From Coffea arabica (Eukaryota; Streptophyta; Magnoliopsida; Gentianales; Rubiaceae): DNA of 64,000 nucleotides. Shown here piece by piece: positions 22,633-34,802 of this stretch (its first letter is position 1; each line of letters begins with the position of its first letter). Below the pieces are notes generated by a model. That model was not told where the DNA came from, ran no database searches, and saw only the letters and a list, made by a program, of their open reading frames with translations. The DNA is taken from assembly GCF_036785885.1 (NCBI RefSeq), contig NC_092310.1, positions 3,906,001 through 3,970,000 on the forward strand, written 5' to 3'. The position numbers were made by a program, and so were the translations under genes.

Positions 22633-23380
22633 TATATAAAAGGGTTATTATCACTTTACCTCCTTAACTATATTACTACTACCAGTTTACCCCTAACGTT
22701 ATCTTTTAGTCACTTTACCTCCATAAGTAATTTAACTCAATACATTAAGAAATTTTGGACAAAAATACCCTCTTATTTTATAGCATTACTACATTATTAT
22801 TATCACTTTATTCGTTTAGATTATAGCGATACAATCACTTTAGTTCCTAACATTATTTTCTAGGCATTTTATCTCATCGTTAATCTAACTATTATGGTTA
22901 AAAAATTTTAAATATATTTACCCTTTTTTATATATTATTAAAAATAAAAAAGTTGAAATGGTTATTCTTCCTTTTTTTCACTTTAAAAGATCAAAAAACA
23001 TAAAAATAAAAAGGATTTCTCAAATTTCTTTTTTTCACACTTATTAATACTCGAAAAAGAAAAAGAGATGAGAAAGAAGGAGACAGAAAATTAGATTTTG
23101 CAAAAAAAGAAAATAAAGAAAAGTATAACATTATCGTATTACTTTAAGGTTGTCGAAATTAGGATTGGAATTTGGTAGTAAACAGAAACATGAAATAATT
23201 TTAAAATAATAAAAGTATTCAATTCTTTCTTTTTTGTAATTTTTAAAAAAAGAATTGAGCTCTCTCTCTCCCTCTCCCCTCCCCCCCTCTCCCTCTTTCT
23301 ATTTTTTTTTTCAATATTAATAAGATTGTCAAGAAAAAAGAAATGAATTCTTTGACTTTTTTTCTTGATACTAAAAAGGA

Positions 23381-26300
23381 GAGTGGCGGAGTTAGGAATT
23401 AACTTTGGGGGGAGCGAGTCTATAGCAATGAAAATAAAATATATTTATAAAAAAAAATAATGTGAACATATATACCACAAGATTAGAAACAACCTTATAT
23501 AGAATGAAAATTATTTATACGTTTCACATAAACAAAAATATCATCATATTTACAAATCTATTTGACTGTGTGGGACATATGAAATTGTGCACGATGACTT
23601 TTAATTTTATCAAAGTCATCAATGATTGAATTTATATAAAAAGTTCTAGCAATTTCTTTCTCAATATACATTATCATAGAGTTAGCAAGAAAGTCTTCCT
23701 CCATCCTAGAACGCAAACAAGTCTAGATAATTTTCATAGCAGAAAATGCATGCTCTGTTGTAGCTGTTCAAACAGAAAGAGTCAAAATAAGATGAACCAA
23801 TCTATCAATAAGAGTATAGCACATTGACTTTCTTGTCTTTGCTAACACTTGGCACAACTCTTGAAGTGATGACAAATTTTGAAGCTGAGAATTACAGGAA
23901 AACTCAACCTGGAAAAGCTCTAATTGAGTTCTTAAGTGTAACTTCTCTTGATCTGTGAAGTCAGCTGAATAAAACTTGTTTGCAAGTTGACAAATTTGTT
24001 CAATATTGAAAGCCTGAAAACTATCTTTAGGGTGCAATGCTGAACTAAGAATAAGCAACTCTATTATATCTTCCTTAAACCTATTCTTCATTTCAAGTAT
24101 TTGAGAATCAACCGTTGCCAAAAACACATCAATCCTGTAGTGATGCTACATGGTAATTGGATCATTTTGTTTTCGAATTCTTCCTCGACTTGCTTTATAA
24201 ATGACATTCATATCATGCATCTCTATATTTCGTGCATCACAAAATGTCTTTACATTGGTGAACAATTCATTCCATCCATTATCTCTGTAACATTGAAGTC
24301 GATCCTTTGTTACTGAAACCAATTTAAGGGCATTCAAAATATCTTGAGATTTGCATTGTAAAGCTTGAGAAAGTACTTGTGCAAATCCAAAAATGTCCCT
24401 CATCATATGCATAACAAGAACAAAATCAAAGGATGTTATGAAATCGTAAACTCTGTCAGCTTCACTTCTTTGAGTTGATGTATTTCCATAATTGATAACA
24501 TCAATTAGGACAGAGCAAATGTCCTCATATTCTGTGAATAAGCTACAGATAGAACTAAAATGAGACCCCTATCTTGTAGTCCTTGGCTGTTTTAAGGTGC
24601 CAATCTGATTCTGACCCCTACCAGTCTCAAGTTCATCAATAGCAATCAATTCAACAATTCTAGCAGCTCTAGCAACTCTAAGTTGGTCCACACGTTTGCA
24701 AGAAGATGAAATTAAATTTATAAGAAGAGATAAGTATGTAAAGAATTGTTCCACAGGAACTACCTCTTGAGATGTTGCTACCAATGCTAATTGCAATCGA
24801 TGAGCAAAACAGTGAATATAATATGCATAGGGGCACTCCTGAATAAATAATGCTTGCAGTCCATTCCATTCTCCACGCATGTTACTAGCTCCATCATATC
24901 CTTGGCCACGAATGTTTTGCACACTAAGATTATGGCGAGAAAGGACATCACATATCTCCTTCTTCAAAGTCAAGGAATTGGTTTCGTGCACATGAACAAT
25001 GTCAAAAAATCTCTCTCAAATATAGCCTTGCTTGTCCACAAATCTAAGAACAATAGCCATTTGCTCTCTTTTTTATCTATCTTGAGCCTCATCAACATGT
25101 ATAGAAAATTTTGAATCACTAATCTCTTCTCGAATATACTTTTGTATCTTGCTTGACCAAATGGATAATATCTCCTTTTGGATCGTAGGAGAAGTATAAG
25201 ATGCATTTTGAGGAGCATTATCAAGGACCACAGCAGCCACTTTTCATTATAAGAAGACACATGCTTGATCAACTCAATAAAATTACCTCGATTGTTAGAA
25301 TCTAAACTTTCATCATGACCCCTAAAAGCCACCGCTTGAAATGCACACCATTTTGTAGCATCTATGGAAACTTGAAGTTGCAACCGATTTTTTGCAACCT
25401 GCTCAGAATTTTGCTTCTCAATAATTTTATCAAGATGTTGCAATGAGTTTCCCAAATCATGATAGCATTGCATTGTCACTTTGTGTGATGAGTTAGGATC
25501 TTTTCCAATGTGATTAAAAAAAGCACAATTTTTTCCATCATTTACCTTTTTCCATGATCTAAATCCACTAGTTGTGAAGGCCATTGATCCAAAACGGTCC
25601 GTTGGCTTGGAAAAAAGTGAGCAAGGAAGACAAAAGGCAGCCTTCTTTGTTGGAAAAAATTCCAACCAATCTGGAAACAATTTATACCAAGACAAAAGGA
25701 AACGTCGGCCCTTCTTGTCAACAACCATTGATTCAATCGGAAGCTCAGGTTAGTATGGCCCAAACTTAATATATGCTATCCGTACCTCATCCCTTTGAAG
25801 CTCTAGATATTCCCAAATGGATTTTCGCTTTCCAGGATCATGTTCTATGAATGAAATATCAAACTCTAATGATTCAGCTCTACAAAATTTCTTTGTTTGA
25901 TGCTTAGGAGAAGAATCACGAAGAGGACAAGGAGTTTCACCACTTCCACTTGGTTCTAGATGTCTTTTCTTGAAAAAAGAATCAATTGTCCTGTTGGCCA
26001 TTACCACTATATTTGCAACAAAACAATAACCTGTAATCGAAATAAAATTGATTGAGAAATGCTGGTTATGGCCTATAAAGATGGGAATTTGACCAATGCA
26101 AGAGACTGATTTCCCTAATTCCCTTACAAATTTTAGCCATTCAGCCTGACTGAAAAGCCCGGCCATCACCCAAGGAAGCCAACAGGATCCTCAAAATAAA
26201 ATTAGTATGAAAATTGGAAAAGGAAACCAGTCTCAGAATCAACTAAAATAAATGCTTATCACCCGAATTCAGAAGGCCAAGTACGAAAAACAATACAAGT

Positions 26301-26908
26301 CCCTCTCGAGCAATTCATCAAACAACTGGCGGGCAAACTTCTTACACCCACATTTCACTAAATAAATGCAATGTCAAACTAATCTGGTAAATGGTAATAG
26401 CTTAAAATTTCAGAGCTTTTGGTATATCCAGTTTCAAAGCCGCGCATTTCAACTTTTGCAGAAAAATTCGGGTGAGAACTGAGGAGTTACAATTCTCTGC
26501 CATAGAGTATTAGCTTGTATTTGGAAATGAAAAAAAAAAAAAAAAAAAACTGGAGATCGAAGAGGGAATTGAAGTTGGGAGTTGAGAGTTGAGGCTTTTC
26601 TGTAAGAAGGAAATAAGAGGTGCATTGGTGAAAAACGGCAATTGTGAAGTTCAGAAAATAGTAGGTAAGTGATTTGGACCAAGTCTGTTATTCTCCTTTA
26701 AGAAAATAGTGGCAATTCTCTGTTATTTGAACCAAGTCCAAATAACTTTCAAATATTATTGTTTGGGCCCTTGGGGGGGCAAAGTGAATTTTTTGATCAA
26801 TTTTTGGGAGGGCAAAACATAATAATAAAAAATGTTTTACTTAGAAATTTTTTTTAACAATTGGAGAGGGGCGGTTGCCCCCCCCGGCCCCCCTTCCCTC
26901 CACCTCTG
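23381..26908 (-). mobile_element. Decayed hAT transposon
   Basis: The left end GAGTGGCGGAGTTAGG and the inverted right end CAGAGGTGGAGGGAAGG resemble the CAGNGGCGGA ends of plant hAT elements of the DUF4371/MYM type. The subterminal G-rich tracts (TTTGGGGGGAG and GGGGGGGCAAC) are also mirrored. The flanking octamers do not match well, so the exact limits are provisional. The element encodes a broken transposase on the minus strand and sits inside the Mutator-like element 22642-27231. Confidence 0.7.
23690..26001 (-). pseudogene. hAT transposase (DUF4371 / TTF-zinc-finger MYM1-like), broken
   Basis: Reading minus from MANRTIDSFFKKRHLEPSG at 26001: an N-terminal region, then KFGPY followed by a TAA at 25750 where the family has a glutamine (GP.QP). 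The same frame goes on with the TTF-type block FCLPCSLF and FTTSGFRSWKKV. Around 25250 it shifts and DUF4371 continues in another frame: VHVHETNSL, RGQGYDGASNMRGEWNGLQ and YYIHCFAHRLQLALVA. Further stops and shifts separate 24991-24569, 24412-24146 and 24127-23768. The C-terminal hAT dimerisation block remains as TATTEHAFSAMKI just past 23768. The protein is complete in extent (about 750 codons) but dead. Confidence 0.88.
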
Positions 26909-27240
26909 AGAAGAGCCACTTTAAATTTTTTATTATTTTTATTATGCAAAGAGGAGGGTATTTGCTTCTAAAGTTTTTTAACTTGTTAAGTTGGTTTAAT
27001 GATAAGATAAATTGTCTAAAAAATAATTTTAGGGGGTAAATTGATAATGAAACTATAGTTTATGGGAGTAAAGTGATAATCATTTTAAGGGTTAAACATG
27101 TCTTTTCACTTTAATTAACAAACTCCGTTAAGTTTGACCATTAGTCTTGAGGGTAAAGTGACTAAAAGATAATGTTAAGGAGCAAATTGATAGTGACACC
27201 AAACGTTTAGGGGGTAAGGTGATAATAATCCTATATAAAA

Positions 27241-27595
27241 TTAACTCTAATTTATTATGGTGAATAACAATAATGATTTAGCCTAATTCCAAAACTCGAA
27301 TGAAAAGTGTAGGCTCGTAATGCGGTATATCTAGTCCATCAACTGGTGTCTAAAATTGGTCAAGTTATAAAACAAAATGAGGGTCAAGGCATTAGGAATT
27401 AGATGTCGTGGATTCGATTATCATGTAATTATATTTATAGAAAAGTGATCGGTACGCTAATCTAAGTCACGGTTGCATGCGCTAGTTACAATTATTACAC
27501 TGTTTTTTCATACAATTATATTATCGTGTTGTACATGTAAATTTTACTCTTTTTATTGGCAAAAAATATAAATTTTGCTTGTATAGACCAAATAA
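27241..27595. other. Spacer between two Mutator-like insertions
   Basis: AT-rich DNA without coding potential. It ends in TTATAAAAA (27596-27604), the left target duplication of the next element. Confidence 0.4.
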
Positions 27596-27604
27596 TTATA
27601 AAAA

Positions 27605-28439
27605 GGCATAATTTCAGAAACCTTTCTCGAGGTTTCTGACAATTTCATCTAGTAACCTTAAGATTTTCAATATTACACTTACCTCCCTTGACCCTATAAA
27701 ATGATCATAATAACCTTAATTTATTAATATTTTTCATACAATTAAATAATACGCTCCTAATCTTGTGCATAGGAATGCACCACACAATTAAATATTTAAT
27801 AGAAACAAAAACAAGGTTTACTTTTAGAATAACTAATTATATCCTAAACATAATTCGAACATATTACAAATTAATTTTAACTTGACTTGAAAGATCTAAA
27901 GATGAATAGAAGGAGATGCAAGTTGAAGATTTAAATATAACGGGGCATATATTGGTACTCCAACATTTGAGAGATGGGATGTTATATTAATACAGTTAGT
28001 CAAATTTTTTAAATTTTACGGTACTCTTTTTTTCTTTTGTAACTTAGATTGAGATTTTAGGATTTTGGGACTGAGGGTAGCGGTGGTCATGAAGATAGTG
28101 GTACTAATTTGAGATGTAAGAATATGAAAGGTTTAGAATAGTAGAAAAAAGGGTTGAAAGTGGGTTTGAGGTTTTGTGCACATTCCATATTTTTTTTTAT
28201 AGAATTTTGTAAGAAAATAAAATGAACTTTACAATTTCATAAGGGCAAATTGGGTTATTCATTCAAAATTTTGAGCATTGAATAGTTTTTGTTACCTGAT
28301 ATTGCCGTTTGTTTAAAAAAAAATAATAGTTTTTGTTACCAAAATGATAAATTCAAGGGAGTTAAGTGCAATTTTTTAAATCTCAAGAGAACTAAGTGAA
28401 ATTGTTAAAAATCTCGAGAGAGGTTTCTAAAATTATCCT
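27605..28439. mobile_element. Mutator-like MITE, GG.ATAATTTCAGAAACC family
   Basis: The left end GGCATAATTTCAGAAACC and the inverted right end AGGATAATTTTAGAAACC match and continue inward (CTCGAG, ACAATTTCA, AACTCCCTTGA). Flanks are TTATAAAAA (27596-27604) and CTATAAAAA (28440-28448), eight of nine identical. There is no transposase; the core has a T-rich stretch. The family is widespread in plants and usually assigned to Mutator-like MITEs (established knowledge). Confidence 0.75.
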
Positions 28440-28448
28440 CTATAAAAA

Positions 28449-29170
28449 ATACAATAATTTAGGTAAGGATACACCTATTACAAGAAATACAATAACCGAA
28501 CACAGCTGCACCTGCACAGGTATCCCTATTTCTACCATCTCCTCTTAGGGTAGCTGGATGTCTATTGTATCTTTTTTCGACAAACATGCTGAGCCATTCA
28601 TGATGGTCGATAAATATTGATGGTCGGAGAATTTCAAATACCATATTGAATTTTGCGTTATTTTTTCCTTCTTTTTGTTTTTTTTTCTCCTTTTAAATCA
28701 AGAACAAACAATTTGAAGGTAAACAGCCATGTAGAGAATCTCTCAATTGTTGGTGGAAACCATTCATGTTATCAGAAGTTGTCTTAAGCTTCGAATTATG
28801 CCATGTTTAGAGGGCTAGATGTCCAGCTCATATTCTGTATACTTGCTCCTTTATTTTTCTCGTAGCATTTCCACCTGAAACATTGGCCGCCTCTGCAGCT
28901 GATTTGATTTATTAAATACATGTTTCCCATCAAGACAAAATTGAATTCCCAATCTTTCCACATTGCAGCAGAATATGATCTAGAATCCAGCTATTCAAAT
29001 GAACCTTTTCACATTGAACGTCGAAGTACATTTCAACTAAAGGCTTCAGTTGAGAACTTCCCCAGTCGGTCGACCAAATATGAATGCACAGCCAACTCTT
29101 CTTCCTTTTTGTTTTGTTTAGTCTGAATGCTATTTGGCAGAGTTTAGCAGAGACAACAGAGCATTTTTCA
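28449..29170. other. Spacer without a supported gene
   Basis: Moderately AT-rich. Short frames on both strands (28459-28644 minus and 28920-29126 plus) have no recognisable similarity. Nothing else is visible. Confidence 0.35.
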
Positions 29171-29173
29171 TTT

Positions 29174-29190
29174 CACACACACACACAGAG

Positions 29191-29221
<31 letters not shown>

Positions 29222-29416
29222 TCATATATGTTATGCATCCAATCGTGATAGTATATATATTCATGAATCCAATCGTGATAGTGTATACACTGTCGATATA
29301 TATAAGATTAATTATATATGTGTATACACACACACATATATTGGTTCTTCTTTTTATTTACCAAAGCAAAACTGTTCCCTTCCTTTTGTTTTTTGGTTTG
29401 CATCCTTAGTAATGCT

Positions 29417-29453
<37 letters not shown>
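29174..29453. repeat. Cluster of microsatellites
   Basis: In order: a CA run (29176-29188), a TA run (29191-29215), two copies of AATCCAATCGTGATAGT-like sequence separated by 37 bp, a second CA run near 29325, and a GA run (29419-29452). The TA and GA runs are long enough to be polymorphic. No gene is present. Confidence 0.8.
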
Positions 29454-29456
<3 letters not shown>

Positions 29457-29844
29457 AATTTTTTATTTAAAAAAAAAAGAAAAAATAAGAAAGAATCTAG
29501 TATACTTATTATTTTAAAATCACTTCTTATTCTTCCACCTACCACCCAATTCCAACACAAACAATTTTAAAGTAATAATAATATTGAATTCTTTTTTATT
29601 TTTCTGCTTTCAAAAATTGTGCTTTTGTATCCTTCTGTCCCATCTCTCTATCCCCTTTTTTTTTCATTCCCTTGACATTAGTAACAGTGAAAAAAAGAGG
29701 AGACCAATCCTTTTTATTTTTTTATTTTTTGGTACTCTTAGAGAGAAAAAAAAAGGTGAAAGTTTTTCCAAAATTTTTATTGTTTTGACTATAGATTGGG
29801 AGAAGGATATTTTCATTAAGAAATTTTCAGCATATTGAGTTGCT
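29454..29844. other. AT-rich spacer, no gene
   Basis: T-rich and A-rich sequence. An 84-codon frame at 29584-29838 is compositional and has no domain. Confidence 0.35.
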
Positions 29845-30110
29845 TAATGGTGCAGTGAAATATTTAAGAAATAATGTTAGGTGGTAAACTGATAGTAGCA
29901 CTATAGTTTTAGGAAGTAAAATGATGATAGCCCTATAGTAGTGCATAAGAGATGAGGGTACTCTTCTTCTAAAATTTTCAACATGTGTCAGTTTAACGGT
30001 AGAGGTAAAGTAGCTAAAAAATAACGCAAATGGGTAAATTAATAATCATGCGAATGGATAAATTAGTAATAGTGCTATAGTTTAACCGAGTAAAGTGATA
30101 ATACCATTTT
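29845..30110. repeat. Fragment of the TTATCACTTTACC Mutator-like family
   Basis: Contains degenerate repeats of the family that forms the arms of 22642-27231: GGTAAACTGATAGTAGCACTATAG, AGTAAAATGATGATAGCC and, at the right edge, GAGTAAAGTGATAATACC (each shown here in pieces of 24 bases or less in the DNA; the shared core is ACTATAG with GTAAA.TGATA). No matching opposite end was found nearby. Confidence 0.5.
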
Positions 30111-30805
30111 TCTTGTCCCCATTTCCAAGAAGTAACAAACATATAATTAGTTACAAATCTTATCCAAAAGTTCCAATACCACTCTTATAAGCTTACAAAG
30201 AGAAAACAAATGTGTTGCTTTTTTTTCCTTACAGAAGAATTTGCTTAACAACAATAAACTAATCTATATATATATATATATGAAAGTACCTATTTTAATT
30301 AGAGTGTTTATCACTCCTATGTAGCATGCTTAATTGAAAAGAATTAACGAGTTATGGATCATTTGGATTTTACCCTTATTGAATATTATATTATATGTTT
30401 AAAAAATTGTCCATAATTTTAAAATAAATTTAAAAAATAACTTATCTTATCTTAATGATATCTAAAATGACTTTTAAAAATAAGTAATCTTATTTTAATG
30501 ATATTTGCTTTCTATCAAATTATTATATAGAACTATAGTAAACCCTTTTCAAATTATAATTAGTAAAATCTTACACATTCCATAAATTACTTCCTTTCAT
30601 CACCATATTGTTGATTAGTATTCAAATTACTCATCATATCTTTCCTTAATTTTGAATTAACTTAGTGTAAAAAAGAGAATTAATTATTGCACAGACAGAA
30701 TTACCAATATTGTTAGAAACTAAATATTTATTAATGAAAAAAAGTGGATTGCTGGAACTTTTCTACTTAATTAAATGTGAATATATAGTTATAGATTTAT
30801 GATCA
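30111..30805. other. AT-rich spacer
   Basis: No gene. A short TA run lies near 30265. The right edge TTATAAAAA (30806-30814) is the probable target duplication of the next element. Confidence 0.35.
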
Positions 30806-30821
30806 TTATAAAAAAAAAAAA

Positions 30822-32200
30822 GGAAAATCGTTCAAAACATCTCTCATATTTTATAAAATGATTTTTTCGTCCCTCACTTTTAAAAGTGTATTTTTACGTC
30901 CGTTACAAATTCACATTGGTCAAATTTGACCCCTACCTAAGTTTTCAACTAATTTTTGGCAGGAATTCATCAAGGCATATGATCATGTTTTAAGGGTAAA
31001 ATTGTCAAATTAAAATTTACCTAATTCGATCTATAATCCCTTATATTTCACAAAATGAATTGTTTCGTCCCTCACATTTCACAAAATAAAATTTTTAATT
31101 CCTCAAATTTCAGAAAATAAATTTTTTCATCCCTCATTGACCATGTGTACAAATAGTTTTTTTTTTAAATCCATGTATATATCTATTTGATTTTACCTAA
31201 ACAACACGAATAGCATGTAATATATCTCTATTTGATTTCACCTAAACAGACTAATTGTAATTGTATACATGCTATTCAATAGATATATACATGAGTTTAA
31301 ACTTAATAATATTGGTTTAAACCCATATATATTTATTTATTTGATTTCACCATGTGAATCTATTCAATATTTATAACCTTTCTCTTTTGGTAATAATTCA
31401 TTTATTGAATTGTGTAATAAGGCCATCTAAAAATCGATCCTAATTCGAATTCTATAATCATACTAACAAATTACAGTTTAAATTTAAAATTTTTACTCAC
31501 TACCTTTAAGTTTTTGCCTTGTGATTGTCGTAAAATTTGAAAGTGTCAATCACTTACTTTTTTTTGTCATACTTTTCCTTTGTGTATTTTTCTGTCCATA
31601 TTTAATTCACTATAAACACTTGATAATGTTTAGGATTAAATGTCTTCTTTATTTTCAATTTTCGAGTAAAAGGAAATGAACATCAGTGAAAAACTAACAA
31701 TTTTTTTAAACACACACATATATATATCTATTTAATTTCACTTAAACAGTACATTCAAGCGAAATCAAATAGATATATACATGAGTTTAAAAAAAATTAT
31801 TCGTACACATGATCAATGAGGGATGAAATAATTTATTTTATAAAATTTGAGGAATGAAAAAATTCATTTTATAAAATTTGAGGAATGAAAAAATTCATTT
31901 TGTCAAATGTGAGGGACGAAACAATTCATTTTATAAAATGTGAGAGATAAAAAAATTCATTTTGTGAAATGTAAGGAACTATGGATCAGATTATGTAAAT
32001 TTTGATTTAACAATTTTGTCCTTAAAAAATGATCACGTGCAAGGCATGTGATGACTTTCGACAAAAACTAGTCGAAAATCTAGATAAGGACAAAATTTGA
32101 TCAATATAAATTTATAAAGGACGTAAAAGTATACTTTTAAAAGTAATAGACGAAAAAAATCATTTTACAAAATGTAAGGGAAGTTTTAAACGATTTTCCC
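30822..32200. mobile_element. Long-TIR (fold-back-like) Mutator-type MITE with internal repeats
   Basis: The left arm starts GGAAAATCGTTCAAAACATC and the right arm ends with its inverted version (AAGTTTTAAACGATTTTCCC). Similarity between arms continues for several hundred bases, with the order TAAAATGATTTTTTCGTC, AAAAGTGTA.TTTTACGTCC, GGTCAAATTTG, ATGATCATGTTTTAAGGG preserved. Each arm holds serial copies of a roughly 33-bp unit built on ACATTTCACAAAATGAATT and CGTCCCTC (about three left, about five right). Left flank TTATAAAAA (30806-30814, then an A run) and right flank TTATAAAAA (32201-32209) form a 9-bp target duplication. No transposase is present. Confidence 0.78.
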
Positions 32201-32209
32201 TTATAAAAA

Positions 32210-33031
32210 TTTAAATTATCTTAAAGAATGTTTTTAAAAAAAAGAATATCTATCAAGTTTTTGATATGAGATACATTATTTGATATATACTATCATATTA
32301 AAGTGAAAGTATGTAATTAAATTTTTAAAATTTAGTAAATAGTTAAACATTTAGAGTACATTAATTTTTTAAAGTGAATATGAATGGACATGTAGGATTG
32401 TTATTAATTTTCATATTTATATAAATTCACAAAAAAAAAAAAGACCCGTACTAAGTTACGGGTAAAATTCTAGTGGTTCATTAAGACGTTATTTGTTGAA
32501 GCTCCTGACTTCTACCAGGGAACTCGGAATGTGCAATTGTGCGTCTACAAAAACACTCAAATTATTTTTCGATTGGCAGTTTCTGCGCAACAATATTCTT
32601 TTGAAACAAATTCTCCCAAAAAGAAGAGCGCATAGCAGTAACTAAACAAATCTGTTCCCTAAGCTTTTTCTTACGCTCGTAACATTTGACAATCGATGCG
32701 TGTAACTCCAACATTGTCCTTCAAATCGAACCATTCAGGCCGCATTGCTTTTCTACTCTTGAGGGCTCGTGTTAAGAAAGTTATACAGAAACGGGGCTTC
32801 ACGAATTTCATTCGCACAAGGTGGTATAAATTAACAATATACTCTCAATTTACACCAAATTGCTTTCAACTTATATTAAATGATAGTAATCAACTTATAT
32901 CAAATTGTACTTAATTTATACAAAATAATAACAAATCAACATACTTATTTAATATGAACAAATCAAGATACTTATTCAACCACCTATTACCACCATCGAT
33001 CATTGCCACCACATCTTTCCTCCTCCCTCAT
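32210..33031. other. AT-rich spacer
   Basis: No recognised gene. A 72-codon plus-strand frame at 32696-32914 lacks domains. The repeated CAACTTATATTAAATG / CAACTTATATCAAATTG sequence near 32870-32910 suggests a degenerate repeat. Confidence 0.35.
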
Positions 33032-33207
33032 CCTCTCTCCTTCCCTTCCCTTCTCTTCCCTTCCCTTTCCTTTGTCTTCGCAGTCCTTCCTCTCTCTTCC
33101 TTCTTGGTCTAGTCGTGGCCTACCCTTCCCCTTGGTCTAGTCGCAGCCCACCATACTAGGGGACAAAGGAAAGGGAAGGGAAGAGAAGGGAAGAGAGAGG
33201 AGAGAGG
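33032..33207. repeat. Purine/pyrimidine hairpin, arms about 45 bp
   Basis: A pyrimidine-rich arm at 33032-33076 ending CCCTTTCCTTTGTC is followed 85 bp later by its purine-rich inverted copy starting GACAAAGGAAAGGG at 33162. Only a few mismatches are seen. The loop contains a direct repeat of CTTGGTCTAGTCG. More purine-rich sequence continues to about 33320. Confidence 0.8.
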
Positions 33208-34802
33208 ATGCGGGAGAGAGGAGTTGCAGCAGTGACAATAAATGTGGAGGAGAGAGGAGAGAGAAGAGGAGAAATGGTAGCGACGGAAGATGGTAGTGTG
33301 GGTGGCTGGTGATAATGAGAGGAAGAAGAAAAAGGTGATAGAATTTGTTATTTTTCTTTTTATTTTATTTTTTTAAGTTGTATTTGAGATTTTAGAGTTA
33401 TTTTTTAAGTTGTTTTTGAAATTTGGTATTGTGTGTCATAAATAAATAACACTGTAGGGAAAAAATAGTTAATAAGTTTTAAAGAATAAACTCTTTAGTT
33501 TGGGCCAGAATGTTTCCGAGCCCAAATCCCAACAAAAAAAAAATCTTAGCTTGAGTCAGGTTTATCCAACTGAAATGGATCACGACCAAGCCTGATTAAT
33601 ATTTATAGTTTGGGCCAAGACTTGGGTTTCCAAAAGGACCCAATTGAAACGCTACATACTATAATTTGCATGCACAACAAGAACTTGCAAGGCCATTAAA
33701 AAGACAAATGGTTAGAAGTGTGATTGTTTTCTTCATTTGAGAACACAAAACGAAGATTGTCATGGTTATTGTATGAATCTCCTCATTTCCCCATTTCCAC
33801 TTTCCGCTTCTTTGATCACAGTATTCCATCCCTTCCAAGCAGGACAATAAATCGGATCAATCACCTTGATACTCGACTCGAATCAAACTCGTTCAAACTT
33901 GTTTATTTAGGTATCAATCCAAATTCGAACATAATTTTAAACTCGAAAATATTAACAAACAAATTACGATCTTCATATTGTTCAACTCTATATATTCAGG
34001 AACATATAATATAAGTAAATTTCATAAAAATATATCTAAAATTTCCTTTCTTAACTTCACTTCTTTCCTTCCTTATATTGCTTATCTTATAAAATAACAA
34101 GCATATAATACTTATATCTCTTGAATAGACATAATTGATTTTAATCACATCCATAATTTATCATAATAGATTTCTTGAATAGGTATAATTGACTTTAATC
34201 ACATCCCTAATTCATCGTAATAGATTTCTTGAATATCATAGGGCAAAAATTAAGGGAAAAAAAGCAATAAATTAGGGTGAACATCTTTATTTAATACAAC
34301 ATAAAATTTCAAGTCAAGCTAAATCAAGCTTTGATTGTATGTGCTTGACTTCGATACTAAGATAAGCCAAGCCAAACTTTTTATGGACATACATTAGAAA
34401 TTTCAAGCCAAACTTGATCAATTTCTTTCAAAAAATTATCAAATACAAGACAAGTTCAAAGATTACTTTTAATCTTCAAACCAATTTTGAACATGCTTCT
34501 GTCCAACTCAATGACACTTGTTTTCAGCCCTATTCTCCAACTATATATACACACACACACATCCTATATCTATATATACACACACACACACAGACCTATA
34601 CATATATATATATACACATACGTCGATCAACTGACTCTTTAATTGATTTATACATTACAAACCAGGAAACAGTTCACATGCCGATCTCAATTGTGATACT
34701 ATTATTCTCAAATTAATCCATTTAAATGGGAAAAAAAGACAAAATGGAAAACCAAATATCTTCACTTATCACAATGCAACAGTTATATTCTTTTGTTCTT
34801 GA
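33208..34802. other. Spacer with a 54-bp tandem duplication and a CA/TA microsatellite
   Basis: No gene is supported. A 54-bp unit starting CTTGAATAG is tandemly duplicated at 34120-34173 and 34174-34227 with about six differences. Mixed CA and TA runs lie at 34540-34620. The stretch around 33850-34430 (ACTCGAATCAAACTCG, CAAGCCAAACTTG) looks like an old MITE, but I could not fix its ends. Confidence 0.45.

Larger units (their letters stand above)
22642..27231. mobile_element. Mutator-like element with long terminal inverted repeats, carrying a hAT insertion
   Basis: The left end GGGTTATTATCACTTTACC and the right end GGTAAGGTGATAATAATCC are inverted copies. Similarity continues inward for well over 100 bp (TATCTTTTAGTCACTTTACC shared on opposite strands). 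The insertion is flanked by a perfect 9-bp direct repeat TATATAAAA (22633-22641 and 27232-27240), the length expected of Mutator superfamily insertions. Within the arms a sub-unit with TTATCACTTTACCCC and TAGACAATTTA recurs. No MURA-type transposase is seen. The middle is occupied by a hAT element (23381-26908). Related fragments lie at 29845-30105 and 60885-61885. Confidence 0.85.

Noticed and set aside
23373-26916. 8-bp target duplication of the hAT element.
   Set aside because: The octamers AAAAAGGA and AGAAGAGC agree at too few positions to be claimed; the element is old or its ends are shifted.
29174-29453. CRISPR-like or regulatory array.
   Set aside because: Simple dinucleotide runs only; no spaced repeats, and the organism is a plant.
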